From assembly GCA_029850555.1 (NCBI GenBank), contig JARCRS010000113.1, positions 1 to 64,000 of the forward strand: DNA of 64,000 bases. The letters run 5' to 3'. Shown here piece by piece: positions 16,231 to 25,052 of the stretch (the stretch's first letter is position 1; the number at the start of each line of letters is the position of its first letter). Source of the stretch: an archaeon (GTDB taxonomy: Archaea; Thermoproteota; Nitrososphaeria; Nitrososphaerales; CADDZS01). Under the pieces are notes generated by a model, which saw nothing but the letters and a program-made list of their open reading frames with translations, did not search any database and was not told the DNA's origin. The translations under genes were made by a program, and so were the position numbers.

Positions 16231-17676
16231 ATGAGTCAGGATTTAGTGGCGTTTGCGATTGGCGAATCTCAATCGAAAGGTGCGGAATACGCCGAGGCCA
16301 GGTATCAAAAGACTTCTGAACTTTCTTGTCTGTTGCGAAATGGTACACCAGAGCCTGCAACCATGATTGATGCCGAAGGCATGGGAGTGAGAATCATATG
16401 TGACGGCGCGCTCGCCTTTGGGGCCACAAATCAAGTTTCCAAAGAGAGAATATCTGCACTCGTAGACAGGCTCGTTTCCAATGCAAAGAGTGCTTCGCGA
16501 ATTCTCAAAGAGAAGATCCATTTTTCATCTGAAGACGCTCACGTTTCGAAATGGTTTGCTGAAGAGCGAAAGAAAGTCGAGGATGTATCAGTTGAGTCAA
16601 TGATCTTCCTCTTGAAAGAGATCGATTCTACGTTGTCGGGATCGATCGAAGATGTGACTTTCCCAAACAGGATGCTTGTTATTGGATACGAAGTAGATGA
16701 AAAGTCGTATGCAAACACCGACGGCTCAAATCTCACAAGTCGAGTTCCTAGAGTGTACTACCAAAATATTCTTGTTGCAATGCACAATGGAGAACCCAAA
16801 ACGGTTTCGATTCCAGCAGGATATGCAACTCTGGGCGGCTCTGGCGGCTGGGAAATAATAGACGATCTAAACCTCGGGGAAAAAATCCCCGATGGTGCTA
16901 AACAAATCGCGACAGCTGTGAAGGCAACAGAAAAGCCGCCTATTGATGAAACGCTGGACGTAATACTCGGACCCAGTGTGTCCGGTCTTACTAGCCACGA
17001 ATCATGCGGTCATCCTGGGGAAGCCGACAGGATTCTCGGAAGAGAGGGGGCTCAAGCCGGAGAGTCGTTTCTAAAAGCGGATAAAATAGGAATGGAAATA
17101 GGAAGCTCAGAAGCTTTTGTCTCGGACGACCCGACGATACCCCACTCGATGGGTTTCTATCTTTATGATGATGAAGGCGTGAAGGCTAGAAAAAGACGGC
17201 TGATTACGAACGGAAAGTTCACAGAGTTTCTGCAGAATCGGGCTACCGCGTACATTTTCGGTATCAAAAGTAACGGCTCTTCGAGGGCAGTTCAATTCGA
17301 CCGTGAGCCAATTATTAGGATGGCAAACACGTTCATTGAGCCAGGAGACTGGTCTTTTGACGAAATGCTTCGAGAAGTGAAGCGTGGCATATATCTAAAG
17401 AGCTTCATGGAGTGGAATATAGATGACAAGCGGCTCAACCAGAGATATGTTGGTCTTGAGGCATTCATGATAGAAAACGGTCAGATCAAAAGCCCACTCA
17501 AAGAGCCAGTACTTGAGATTACAACACCAAAATATTGGGGAAGCATCGACGCACGAGCAAAGGATCTCGAATATGTTTGCGCGACTTGCGGAAAAGGAGA
17601 TCCAATGCAGGGAGCCCCTGTTTTCACGGGCGGGCCGCATGTACGTCTCCGAAAAGTGAGAGTTGGCTCGAGATGA
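16231..17676 (+). CDS. tldD: TldD metalloprotease subunit
   Basis: TldD forms a heterodimeric zinc protease with TldE/PmbA that trims unfolded peptides through a channel. The zinc motif HESCGH appears at about residue 256 (HExxxH), preceded by LGPSVSGLTS and followed by PGEADRILG. The typical N-terminal GVR-type loop (EGMGVRIICDGALAFGATN) and the C-terminal CGKGDPMQGAPVFTGGP segment are both present. 481 residues. Its stop overlaps the pmbA ATG in an ATGA, so the pair is translationally coupled, matching the obligate partnership. Confidence 0.95.
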   Translation: MSQDLVAFAIGESQSKGAEYAEARYQKTSELSCLLRNGTPEPATMIDAEGMGVRIICDGALAFGATNQVSKERISALVDRLVSNAKSASRILKEKIHFSSEDAHVSKWFAEERKKVEDVSVESMIFLLKEIDSTLSGSIEDVTFPNRMLVIGYEVDEKSYANTDGSNLTSRVPRVYYQNILVAMHNGEPKTVSIPAGYATLGGSGGWEIIDDLNLGEKIPDGAKQIATAVKATEKPPIDETLDVILGPSVSGLTSHESCGHPGEADRILGREGAQAGESFLKADKIGMEIGSSEAFVSDDPTIPHSMGFYLYDDEGVKARKRRLITNGKFTEFLQNRATAYIFGIKSNGSSRAVQFDREPIIRMANTFIEPGDWSFDEMLREVKRGIYLKSFMEWNIDDKRLNQRYVGLEAFMIENGQIKSPLKEPVLEITTPKYWGSIDARAKDLEYVCATCGKGDPMQGAPVFTGGPHVRLRKVRVGSR

Positions 17677-19046
17677 CTTTGCTAGCCTCTAGCTCGGATA
17701 TTTCTCTGAGGGATTCCTCTTCCCATCTTGAAGAGCTGACCGAGCTTGCCTTGTCCGAAGGAAAGAATCTCGGATGTAGCGATGTCTCGGTAATTGGTGA
17801 GAGCTCGAATGATTCACAAGTGAGGTTTTCAAACAATACAATTACGCTTGTGAATAATGTCCAAGAACTTACTTTGGTTGTTTATCTGGCAAAAGACAAG
17901 AAGAGAATCGTCGGAGCAACTTACAACCCAAGTGAGTCGGGAGTTAAGAAATTCATGACGAATCTCCTCGCATCCTGTCTTTTGCTTCCAGAAAGTCAAG
18001 ACTATACCCCTCTTCCAAGCGGCCCATTCAAATATCACGGAGGTGGAAATTTCGATCCTAAAGTCGAAAACGCAGAGATTGTTGAGTACTCGGGGGAGGC
18101 GATCGACGCAGCACTGAAAGCGGGCGCCACAAGGATTTCTGGATCGTTAAACACCTCGTCTTCTGAGATCTCCATTCGCACATCCGCTGGCATCAGTGGA
18201 AAGGATCATCAGTCGATGCTGCTTCTAAATGTCAGAGCCTTCACCGACGATAACGCTTCCGGGCATGGATTGTCATGTACATCGAGGATATCTGATTTTG
18301 CACCTGCGAAAGCCGGATCTACAGCGGGAGAACTCGCAAAGAAAAGTCTGAATCCGAAATTGATCCCTGAGGGAATGTACAACGTTGTGTTCAGCCCAAC
18401 TGTCGTCGCCAACATTCTTCCGATTGCAGAAGAAGCTTCAGCATTCTCAATAGAATCAGGGACATCTGTACTTGTAGACAAACTGGAAGAACGAATAGGA
18501 GTGCAGACTTTTTCCCTAGATAACTATGGAACTTATCCTAATGGTCTAGGCGGACGAATATTCGATGATGAAGGGATTCCGACAAAGGATACATCGATAG
18601 TTCAGAATGGAACTTTTCGAAATATTTTACACAATTCGACGACCGCTAGAAAGTTTGGAACAAAGACAACTGGAAATGCAGGGATAATTGCTCCCCGTCC
18701 ATTCACAGTTGTGTTCGGACGAGGGTATATCAGTTTGGAGGATATGATTGAGGAGACAAAGAACGGCGTCTTCGTGACCAACAACTGGTATACTAGATAT
18801 CAAAACTACCGCACCGGCGAGTACTCTACCGTCCCAAGAGATGCTGCTTTCAAGATAGAAAATGGGGAATTGAAAGAACCTGTCGCTGGATTTCGAATCA
18901 GCGATTCAATACCAAGGCAACTTGCAAACATTGAGCTGATATCGAAAGAAAGAAAGTGGATCAAATGGTGGGAGGTAGAAACCCCAACACTGGCTCCCGC
19001 AATGATGGTTAGTAACGTAAGGATTACCCGCGCGGTAGGCAGCTAG
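17673..19046 (+). CDS. pmbA: TldE/PmbA metalloprotease subunit
   Basis: Partner of TldD in the TldD/E protease. The ATG at 17673 overlaps the tldD stop. An upstream extension in the same frame would read inside tldD and is rejected. The family's NTITLVNNVQELTLVVYLAKDKKR opening is shown here in part, with the KIRSGSLNTSS-type region, FSPTVVANILPIAEEASAFS, TKDTSIVQNGTFRNIL and the FTVVFGRGYISLEDMI region. The HExxxH zinc motif is absent, as expected for TldE. About 457 residues. Confidence 0.93.
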   Translation: MTLLASSSDISLRDSSSHLEELTELALSEGKNLGCSDVSVIGESSNDSQVRFSNNTITLVNNVQELTLVVYLAKDKKRIVGATYNPSESGVKKFMTNLLASCLLLPESQDYTPLPSGPFKYHGGGNFDPKVENAEIVEYSGEAIDAALKAGATRISGSLNTSSSEISIRTSAGISGKDHQSMLLLNVRAFTDDNASGHGLSCTSRISDFAPAKAGSTAGELAKKSLNPKLIPEGMYNVVFSPTVVANILPIAEEASAFSIESGTSVLVDKLEERIGVQTFSLDNYGTYPNGLGGRIFDDEGIPTKDTSIVQNGTFRNILHNSTTARKFGTKTTGNAGIIAPRPFTVVFGRGYISLEDMIEETKNGVFVTNNWYTRYQNYRTGEYSTVPRDAAFKIENGELKEPVAGFRISDSIPRQLANIELISKERKWIKWWEVETPTLAPAMMVSNVRITRAVGS

Positions 19047-19117
19047 ACAGAGCACTCACGCTAATTTCGTTGCTTTTTTTCTTGACTAAGAAAGTGGTAC
19101 AAAGAGCCAAAGCGAAA

Positions 19118-20293
19118 ATGACAAAGAAAAGCTACAAGAGAAAAATTTCAGATAGATCAACTTCAAAACAAATGAGATACTCAGCCTTAGAAGGACGATC
19201 GGATCTGTTGACAACTGGTCCAAATGAGATGCTTCAGATACTCGATCCTTCAGGTCGAATTATCGGCAAAGATCCGGAGATTCGCACTGAAGTTTTGCTT
19301 GGGGCATATCGCAACATGGTTCTCACAAGAATCTTCGATGAAAAGCTGATTTCCCTACAAAGACAAGGGAGGATGGGAACCTATGTTTCATGTTCTGGGC
19401 AAGAAGCCTCGCAGATTGGGGCGGTCTTGGCGTTATCCAAAGACAAAGATTGGATCTTTCCGATGTATCGCGACATGGGCATGATAATCCAGGCCGGAGT
19501 TTCAATTAAACAACTAGCTAACCGGATGATCGGAAACGCGGAAGATGAAGCTCTGGGCAGGGATCTTCCAAACCTTTTTGCTTGGAAGAGCAAAAAAATT
19601 GTGAGCTTCGCAGCTCCTATTGCCTCGCATCTTCCTCTGGCGACAGGCTTTGCGATGGCGGCCAGGCTAAGAAAGGACAATCTTGTGACCATCTCTACTT
19701 TCGGCGATGGGGCAACTTCTTCAGGAGAATTTCATGTGGCGATGAACTTTGCAGGAGTGTACAAGGCTCCTTCTATTTTCATATGCGAGAACAATCAATA
19801 TGCGATATCCGTTCCTGTGAGGCAGCAGACAGCCTCAGAGTCAATCGCTGTAAAGGCCCATGCATATGGGTTTGATGGAATCAAAGTTGACGGCAACGAT
19901 ATTTTCGCAGTCTATACCGCTGTGAGATGGGCTGCAGAAAAGGCCCGCACAGGCGACGGCCCCACTCTCATAGAATGCGTGACTTACCGTCTTGGCGCTC
20001 ATTCAACGGCAGATGACTGGAAGAAGTACAGGTCTACGGATGAAGTTGAGACTTGGAGAAGGAAAGATCCTATACCGAGATTAAAAGAGTACCTTATCAG
20101 AAATAGAGAGGCTTGGTCCGAAGACAAGGATGCCAAGTTAAGAGCGGAAATCGAAGCAGAGATTGGTCAGACCATTTCCTCGAGTGAGAAGATACCGCCA
20201 CCTGATCCGATGACCATGTTTGATGATGTATACTCATCTCGCTCCAAAAATTTAGAGGAACAGTCCAAAGAACTCAAGTCCCAAGAATCCTGA
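19118..20293 (+). CDS. Pyruvate/2-oxoacid dehydrogenase E1 alpha subunit
   Basis: Thiamine-diphosphate-dependent decarboxylase component of a lipoylated 2-oxoacid dehydrogenase complex. Seen: MRYSALEG-type basic leader, RIFDEKLISLQRQGRMGTY, GQEASQIGAV, FPMYRDMGM, and the ThDP/Mg motif GDGATSSGEFHVAMNF ... CENNQYAISVP (GDG to NN, starting near residue 195). The C-terminal HSTADD with KYRS marks the phosphorylation-loop region. ATG 19118 is preferred; TTG or GTG starts at 19070-19094 would add up to 16 basic residues. No E1 beta follows: the next gene is on the other strand. Substrate (pyruvate or branched-chain) cannot be told. Confidence 0.88.
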   Translation: MTKKSYKRKISDRSTSKQMRYSALEGRSDLLTTGPNEMLQILDPSGRIIGKDPEIRTEVLLGAYRNMVLTRIFDEKLISLQRQGRMGTYVSCSGQEASQIGAVLALSKDKDWIFPMYRDMGMIIQAGVSIKQLANRMIGNAEDEALGRDLPNLFAWKSKKIVSFAAPIASHLPLATGFAMAARLRKDNLVTISTFGDGATSSGEFHVAMNFAGVYKAPSIFICENNQYAISVPVRQQTASESIAVKAHAYGFDGIKVDGNDIFAVYTAVRWAAEKARTGDGPTLIECVTYRLGAHSTADDWKKYRSTDEVETWRRKDPIPRLKEYLIRNREAWSEDKDAKLRAEIEAEIGQTISSSEKIPPPDPMTMFDDVYSSRSKNLEEQSKELKSQES

Positions 20294-20370
20294 TAGGCTG
20301 AGAAGCTCGGAAGCAAATTCGTCACAGCCCTAACTAATTTTGAAAAGGGCCAGAGATAGCAAAAAGAAGA

Positions 20371-21567
20371 TCAGTTGGTAACTTTCGATATTCTGTCAAG
20401 AGCGAGCTCGATATTTTCGAGTGAGTTTGCGTAAGCAATCCGGAGGTGCGCTTCGCCTTGCGACCCAAAAGCGGAACCCGGTACGGTCGCTACATGCGCA
20501 CTTTCAAGGATCTTCATCGAAAGATCAAATGAGCTTAGTCCCGTGCGGCTAATTTCCGGGAAAGCATAGAAGGCTCCTCTCGGGACGGGGCAGCTAAACC
20601 CTTGAATCTGATTCAGTCTACTAACGGTCGCGTCCCTTCGCTTTTTGTACGTTTCAATCATTTGCTTGACAGAATCTTGGGGGCCGTTCAAAGCTTCCAA
20701 AGCTGCAAACTGGGAGATAGTGGAAATGCACGAACTTGCAGCCGTGTTTATCTTGACCATGGCATCGACAATTTGCTCGCTTGCCGCAACGTAACCTATT
20801 CGCCATCCAGTCATCGCATATGTCTTCGAGAAAGAATTGATAGTTACGGTCCGTCCCTTCATCTCCGGAAGACTTGCTATACTAACGTGCTCAAGGTTAG
20901 AAGTGCTTGCATCGCCGTAGAGGAATTTTTCGTATACTTCATCAGACAACACCGTGAGGTCATGATCTTGCGCGAACTGAGCCACATTTTGAATGTCCCG
21001 TCTAGAAAAAACCGAGCCCATAGGATTGCTTGGGCTATTGATCAATATCGCCTTCGTCCTCGAAGTAACCAACTTCTCAACGAGATTTCTCTGAAATGAA
21101 TAGTCGTTTAAAGCCTCAAGATTATAGAGAACAGGGCTAGCTCCAGCCAGTTTGACTGAATAGACGTAAGTTGCCCACCCTGGGTTTGGGATTAGGATTT
21201 CATCGCCTGGATCAAGCGTAGCTAGGAGAGAGATGTAGATGCCCGCGGTAGCGCCTGCGGATACAACGATTTCTTTAGAAGGATCATAAAAGACAGCGTT
21301 TTCATTTTCCAATTTCGTCGAGATTGCTTTTCGAAGTTCAGGAATTCCTGATCCTGAAGTGTATTTTGTTTTCCCTGCAGAAATTGCTCGTGTCGCTGCA
21401 TCTTTAATATTTTTAGGCGTATCAAAGTCAGGCTCTCCAAATTCGAGTCTAATTACATCTGGAATCGTCTGAGCCTTTTCAAAGATAACACGGATTCCGG
21501 ATACTCCGAGATTACCAGATCTCCTTGAGGCTGGCTTAGATTTTGATCTCAGTTCTGAAAGTGTCAA
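20371..21567 (-). CDS. Class I/II aminotransferase (aspartate-type)
   Basis: PLP fold-type I aminotransferase, probably aspartate or broad-range. Motifs: VIRLEFGEPDFDTP at about 39-52, KYTSGSGIPELRKAI, the NSPSNPMGSVFS segment, SDEVYEKFLYG, and the PLP lysine in NSFSKTYAMTGWRIGY at about residue 245, with the substrate-carboxylate arginine in LRIAYANS near the C-terminus. 398 residues, full length. It starts about 170 bases from the small AbrB-like gene upstream on the same strand. Confidence 0.92.
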   Translation of the reverse strand: MTLSELRSKSKPASRRSGNLGVSGIRVIFEKAQTIPDVIRLEFGEPDFDTPKNIKDAATRAISAGKTKYTSGSGIPELRKAISTKLENENAVFYDPSKEIVVSAGATAGIYISLLATLDPGDEILIPNPGWATYVYSVKLAGASPVLYNLEALNDYSFQRNLVEKLVTSRTKAILINSPSNPMGSVFSRRDIQNVAQFAQDHDLTVLSDEVYEKFLYGDASTSNLEHVSIASLPEMKGRTVTINSFSKTYAMTGWRIGYVAASEQIVDAMVKINTAASSCISTISQFAALEALNGPQDSVKQMIETYKKRRDATVSRLNQIQGFSCPVPRGAFYAFPEISRTGLSSFDLSMKILESAHVATVPGSAFGSQGEAHLRIAYANSLENIELALDRISKVTN

Positions 21568-21625
21568 GTGTTACACCGCTAGCTTTACGAATGGCCAAAC
21601 CGCTCCATCTCGATATAAGGCATAC

Positions 21626-21796
21626 TCATTCCGGGGTGAAATCATTCATTGTACTCATCAATTCGATCACGAGCTCTCTTTTGCCGTTGATAGATTTTAT
21701 GATAATTGGTTGCCCCTCTTGTATTTTCATTGCCTCGCGTATCAGTTTCGGAATGGTGATGCGACCTTGAGTAGATATCCGGATTCTCTTTTCCAA
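21626..21796 (-). CDS. AbrB/SpoVT-type swapped-hairpin DNA-binding protein (56 aa)
   Basis: Minus-strand TTG at 21796 is preceded by a ggtga Shine-Dalgarno six bases away, which decides this start. The product (EKRIRISTQGRITIPKLI followed by REAMKIQEGQ and PIIIKSINGKRELVIE) is a complete AbrB/MazE-like domain, with the G-R-x-x-I-P-K/R-x-x-R signature. It is likely a small transcriptional regulator or an antitoxin. No toxin partner such as PIN or MazF is adjacent, so regulation of itself or of the downstream aminotransferase is inferred. A longer frame over the same bases in another register is a shadow. Confidence 0.8.
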   Translation of the reverse strand: MEKRIRISTQGRITIPKLIREAMKIQEGQPIIIKSINGKRELVIELMSTMNDFTPE

Positions 21797-21952
21797 TTGA
21801 CTTCACCATATCCTTGATAAAACGGTCGGAATAATTGTTTTGGATTGGCCAATGACTTCTAAAAAAAACTTCCAAAATATGGATTTGGAAGGTGGATTCG
21901 TGCTCTGCAGTTGTTAAATACAAAAAAAGCAACGAAAAACTGGGCCTAACAC

Positions 21953-22144
21953 TTGGGACAGCAGAAACCGAACCCGGCCAGAAAGGTAACGACTCAGAAC
22001 GAGCTGTATGAGCTCGGAATCTACGTGCAGGATTATGAACTCTTCATGTCAAAGCAGATAGGCGACATTTTACCACTGATTAAATCCCTCCCCAGATCCG
22101 CTTGGTTGAGGAATGAATCAGAACGGATTTCTCTGGCCTGTTAG
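21953..22144 (+). CDS. Small hypothetical protein (63 aa)
   Basis: TTG-initiated frame with helical, protein-like composition (YELGIYVQDYELFMSKQIG, then LPLIKSLPRSAWLRNESER). A TATA-like gttaaatac lies near 21912, about 40 bases upstream. It ends four bases into the convergent M29-like gene, tail to tail. No family recognised. Confidence 0.5.
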   Translation: MGQQKPNPARKVTTQNELYELGIYVQDYELFMSKQIGDILPLIKSLPRSAWLRNESERISLAC

Positions 22145-23310
22145 ACACGCAAAAGCTTCCCGTCTTCGAGCACTTTTGTGTCATCCAAAGTCAAGGTTGC
22201 TTTGGAAAGTGTAGCCACAAACTGGTAATCTGTTTTATTTTTGTCCCCTTCTCCTAATGACCCGATTCCAATTGTTAAGCTGCCTTCTACATGCATATCA
22301 GAATTGTATCCATATTCCAATTTAGGGCTTAGGCCCAAAGCGAGAACCCCGACCTTGTCTTTATCTCCCTTTGCTTGCTCGTAGCCTTTTTTGAAAAAAG
22401 TCAAATTTTTTCTGGCGCTGTAATCTACAAGCATTCCTTTCTGGAATTTCCATTTCAGGCCTTCGATTCTGTTACCACCGTCGAACACTGGTCGATCGAA
22501 GAACACTGTCCCCTCAACAGAGTTCGCTTTTGGAACAATATCAAGTTCGCTTCCTGGAATATTCATTACGCATGCAAAAACATTGTAGCCTGGAGGTTTT
22601 GACATGACCCCACTATACAAGTGAGGCGGTACTCCGCTCAGATCCATCCGAAGGCTTGTTCCGCCGGGAGCCTTGATCTTCACATTGTTTCCATGTTTAA
22701 AGAGGAAAGCAAGTTTCTTTCCTAAACCATCAATTTTCCTAAAATCGACTTCGATTGCATTGAGAAGATTTTCTCGCCACTTCTGCGAATCAAAGCCCAA
22801 CATTTTAGCTCGGCTGGGAGTTGCATAGGCCGTTCTGATTCTTGCTCCGCGAACCCCTGCTTTGCTTGCCCTCTTGTACCATTCAAAGTTGTATGCTTGC
22901 GCGGCTTTTCTTTTCTTGGACTCGAGTCTTGACTGTCTTCTTGCGTCAGAAGGTCCAGGAAAGAAAACATAGGCATCGGAATTCTCTAGGAGAGACCATT
23001 CATGTTTTCCCATTCTTCCGAGATTTTTTTCAAAACCACCTTCCGCGAGTTTGAAATAATTCGCGTCATCTTCAATATACAATAGGACGTTAGCTCCTAT
23101 CTTTCGAGCTTGCAGTTTGATTTCCTTTGCAAAAGGGAGTTCATGCTCCCATGCTTCAATTGTTAGATTCTCTCCAGGTCTTAGATTAAGGACGTCTCGC
23201 ACTATTCTTTTAGCATATTTCGAGTATCTCGACTGATCAGAAGAAGGACCGAAGGGACTTTCTTCAAGAGATCGAACCATGGCATATTGTTTTCCAGACG
23301 AACTTGGCAT
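22141..23310 (-). CDS. M29-type (thermophilic) aminopeptidase-like protein
   Basis: The N-terminal region (RIVRDVLNLRPGENLTIEAW, KLQARKIGANVLLYIEDD) matches the opening domain of M29 aminopeptidases (AmpS/aminopeptidase T) and related archaeal proteins. The C-terminal half holds candidate metal ligands: Glu in SVEGTVFFDRP, and EYGYNSDMHVEGSLTIGIG. The family's usual second Glu and the GTxH context are altered, so peptidase activity is likely but not certain. 389 residues; cytosolic, no signal peptide. Confidence 0.7.
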   Translation of the reverse strand: MPSSSGKQYAMVRSLEESPFGPSSDQSRYSKYAKRIVRDVLNLRPGENLTIEAWEHELPFAKEIKLQARKIGANVLLYIEDDANYFKLAEGGFEKNLGRMGKHEWSLLENSDAYVFFPGPSDARRQSRLESKKRKAAQAYNFEWYKRASKAGVRGARIRTAYATPSRAKMLGFDSQKWRENLLNAIEVDFRKIDGLGKKLAFLFKHGNNVKIKAPGGTSLRMDLSGVPPHLYSGVMSKPPGYNVFACVMNIPGSELDIVPKANSVEGTVFFDRPVFDGGNRIEGLKWKFQKGMLVDYSARKNLTFFKKGYEQAKGDKDKVGVLALGLSPKLEYGYNSDMHVEGSLTIGIGSLGEGDKNKTDYQFVATLSKATLTLDDTKVLEDGKLLRV

Positions 23311-23519
23311 AACCTAAGTCGATCAGGAACTCAGGATTAAGCTTTTCATTCAGCTCCGATATCTGTCGATGGTCCTGGGGAAAAGGCGCAGTAAAATCTA
23401 GCTATTTTTCATTGTTACCGAAACAGAAGTTGTACCCAAAAGCTGGGATACAGACCGGCAATCCACAAGTCATTAGAAACTTCCCTTTTGAACACACAGT
23501 CTAAGAAGACATAGTTAAG

Positions 23520-23879
23520 TTGACAACCTTTGCTCTGGACTCGGCTCTTGAAGCCATATCTGCAGTTTTTCTTCTAGCTGCATTACTTTATGCGTACAGA
23601 CTTTCGAAACTTACCAAAGGGGCAGAAATAGTAGCACTTGCAAAGCCCAAGAGCTTCTTTGGTTCTATTTTGATTTCATTTGCTTCTCTTCTGGTCATGG
23701 AGCTGATGTTGCTTCTGAACAATCTCTTTTTTTCGATTCCTTATGTTGAAGAGTTGGCGCGGCTTCTAATCATTGTAACAGCATTTTTCGCTGTCTTTGG
23801 ATTGTATAGTGCCGTATACTACTATAGAACTTCGCCAACAAAGGTGTCAGCCAGTCTGGAACGAAAGGAATCGGTTTGA
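23520..23879 (+). CDS. Small membrane protein, three predicted spans
   Basis: 119 residues from a TTG. Hydrophobic helices at about 13-29, 46-67 and 77-100, with a polar tail carrying KVSASLERKES. Divergent from the M29-like gene. The 209-base gap between them shows no clear feature. The next gene begins six bases after its stop, so the two are probably cotranscribed. Family not recognised. Confidence 0.65.
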   Translation: MTTFALDSALEAISAVFLLAALLYAYRLSKLTKGAEIVALAKPKSFFGSILISFASLLVMELMLLLNNLFFSIPYVEELARLLIIVTAFFAVFGLYSAVYYYRTSPTKVSASLERKESV

Positions 23880-23885
23880 ATTCCT

Positions 23886-24371
23886 TTGATGATGGGATTC
23901 CTAGGCCTTGGAGTTGTTAACACCGCGTGGTACCGAGCGAAACGCCTGAACGGCTTACTTCGCGAAGCGGTAAAATCTAGTTTGATGATCGAGGATTCGA
24001 ATCTAACTTCACAAACGCTGTCCCTTGAAGATTCAGTCTCAGAGGAAGTCAGATTGAACAATTTAGTCGGAGAAGCAGTGTTACAGGGACTATCCCATTT
24101 CGGGGGAAGAAAGGTAGTAGAGTCCTTGATCTATATCCTTGAGCTTGAGCACTCGGTAAACTTACGAAACGTTGTTAATGAACTTGACGTATTACGCTCA
24201 GGCCTTTCGAAGATGTTTGGTGACGCAGCTTATGTTGTTGAAGGAAAAGTGCGTGATACTCTTGCAAAGAGCCTAGGACTTGATCCAGATGGCCGAACCC
24301 TAGAGCAACTTGTTGAAACGGCTAAAAAATTGTTTCAGCAGGACTTTGAGCAAAATCCGAATTCAGATTAA
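23886..24371 (+). CDS. Hypothetical helical protein (161 aa)
   Basis: Starts TTG-ATG-ATG at 23886-23894; any of the three may be used. A short hydrophobic N-terminus (MGFLGLGVVNTAWY) may be a membrane anchor. The remainder is soluble and helical, with EAVLQGLSHFGGRKVVESLI in mid-protein and DPDGRTLEQLVETAKKLF at the end. Lies six bases after the three-span membrane protein, suggesting a functional link. No family recognised. Confidence 0.6.
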   Translation: MMMGFLGLGVVNTAWYRAKRLNGLLREAVKSSLMIEDSNLTSQTLSLEDSVSEEVRLNNLVGEAVLQGLSHFGGRKVVESLIYILELEHSVNLRNVVNELDVLRSGLSKMFGDAAYVVEGKVRDTLAKSLGLDPDGRTLEQLVETAKKLFQQDFEQNPNSD

Positions 24372-24723
24372 TTTATCATTCTGCCCCCCTATTCAGATTT
24401 CGATAGCCCCTCTCAAATCGCCAGCTATATATTTAGAATCCGTAAGAACCTCGTTTGAAGCTTTGATAGACATATCCATTGACAGACACGATAATGCAAA
24501 GGCGTATGCTTACCTTGATGGACCTGACGCACGGCTCTTCAGAATACTTAGAGCAAAACTCGGGTCGGATGAATCGGCACAAAACGCAATAATCCTGCAA
24601 GGTTTGATTAGCAAGCTACAATGGGAGGGAAAGCGAAAACAGATCGAGGAAATCGAAAAAACTTTTCCCGATATTGTTGGTGTTTCTTACGCCGAGCTTC
24701 AAAGAATTGTGTCTTCAATCTAG
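24310..24723 (+). CDS. Hypothetical protein, start uncertain
   Basis: The convincing coding part is the C-terminal about 100 residues (SFEALIDISIDRHDNAKAYA, LFRILRAKLGSDESAQNAII, KTFPDIVGVSYAELQRIV). A TTG at 24310 would overlap the previous gene by 62 bases. A TTG at 24463 gives a short 86-residue form, and no ATG lies between. Part of the 23520-24723 run of cotranscribed unknowns. Its stop overlaps the convergent gene's stop by four bases. Confidence 0.5.
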   Translation: MLKRLKNCFSRTLSKIRIQINLSFCPPIQISIAPLKSPAIYLESVRTSFEALIDISIDRHDNAKAYAYLDGPDARLFRILRAKLGSDESAQNAIILQGLISKLQWEGKRKQIEEIEKTFPDIVGVSYAELQRIVSSI

Positions 24724-24968
24724 GAAACTGTAGCTTCGTCTTCGTCTTCCAATGCTTTGCGTAACGATAGTTTTGGGGCGGATCCCTGTTTCAATCTTTC
24801 TCTAAGTAAGTTAGTCAATAGCATTGTAAAACTCCCGGCTACGATCAGGCCCAGTGCAATATACATCCCTAGTTCAGACAAGAACACTACAGAGGCAATC
24901 GCTGAGAGGAACAGGAGAACTGAAATTGATAGGAAAATGTATGACAGTCTGCGTATGCTCTGCGCCAA
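24720..24968 (-). CDS. Two-span membrane protein (82 aa)
   Basis: Two hydrophobic helices (YIFLSISVLLFLSAIASVVF and YIALGLIVAGSFTMLLTNLL), then a basic stretch (RERLKQG) and an acidic tail (EDEDE). This follows the positive-inside pattern with both ends cytoplasmic. ATG start. Convergent with 24310-24723. It lies 84 bases downstream of the HD phosphohydrolase on the same strand. No family recognised. Confidence 0.6.
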   Translation of the reverse strand: MAQSIRRLSYIFLSISVLLFLSAIASVVFLSELGMYIALGLIVAGSFTMLLTNLLRERLKQGSAPKLSLRKALEDEDEATVS

Positions 24969-25052
24969 TTTTTGGAATCAAAAACCAATCTCATCATTAC
25001 ATTGAAAAGGCTTGCTAAACAGCAGAGGCCAATTGCGATTAGACGCTCAACT

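Noticed and set aside
21642-21932. Minus-strand open frame of 96 codons
   Set aside because: The AbrB-type domain lies in another register of the same bases, with its own Shine-Dalgarno and TTG start.
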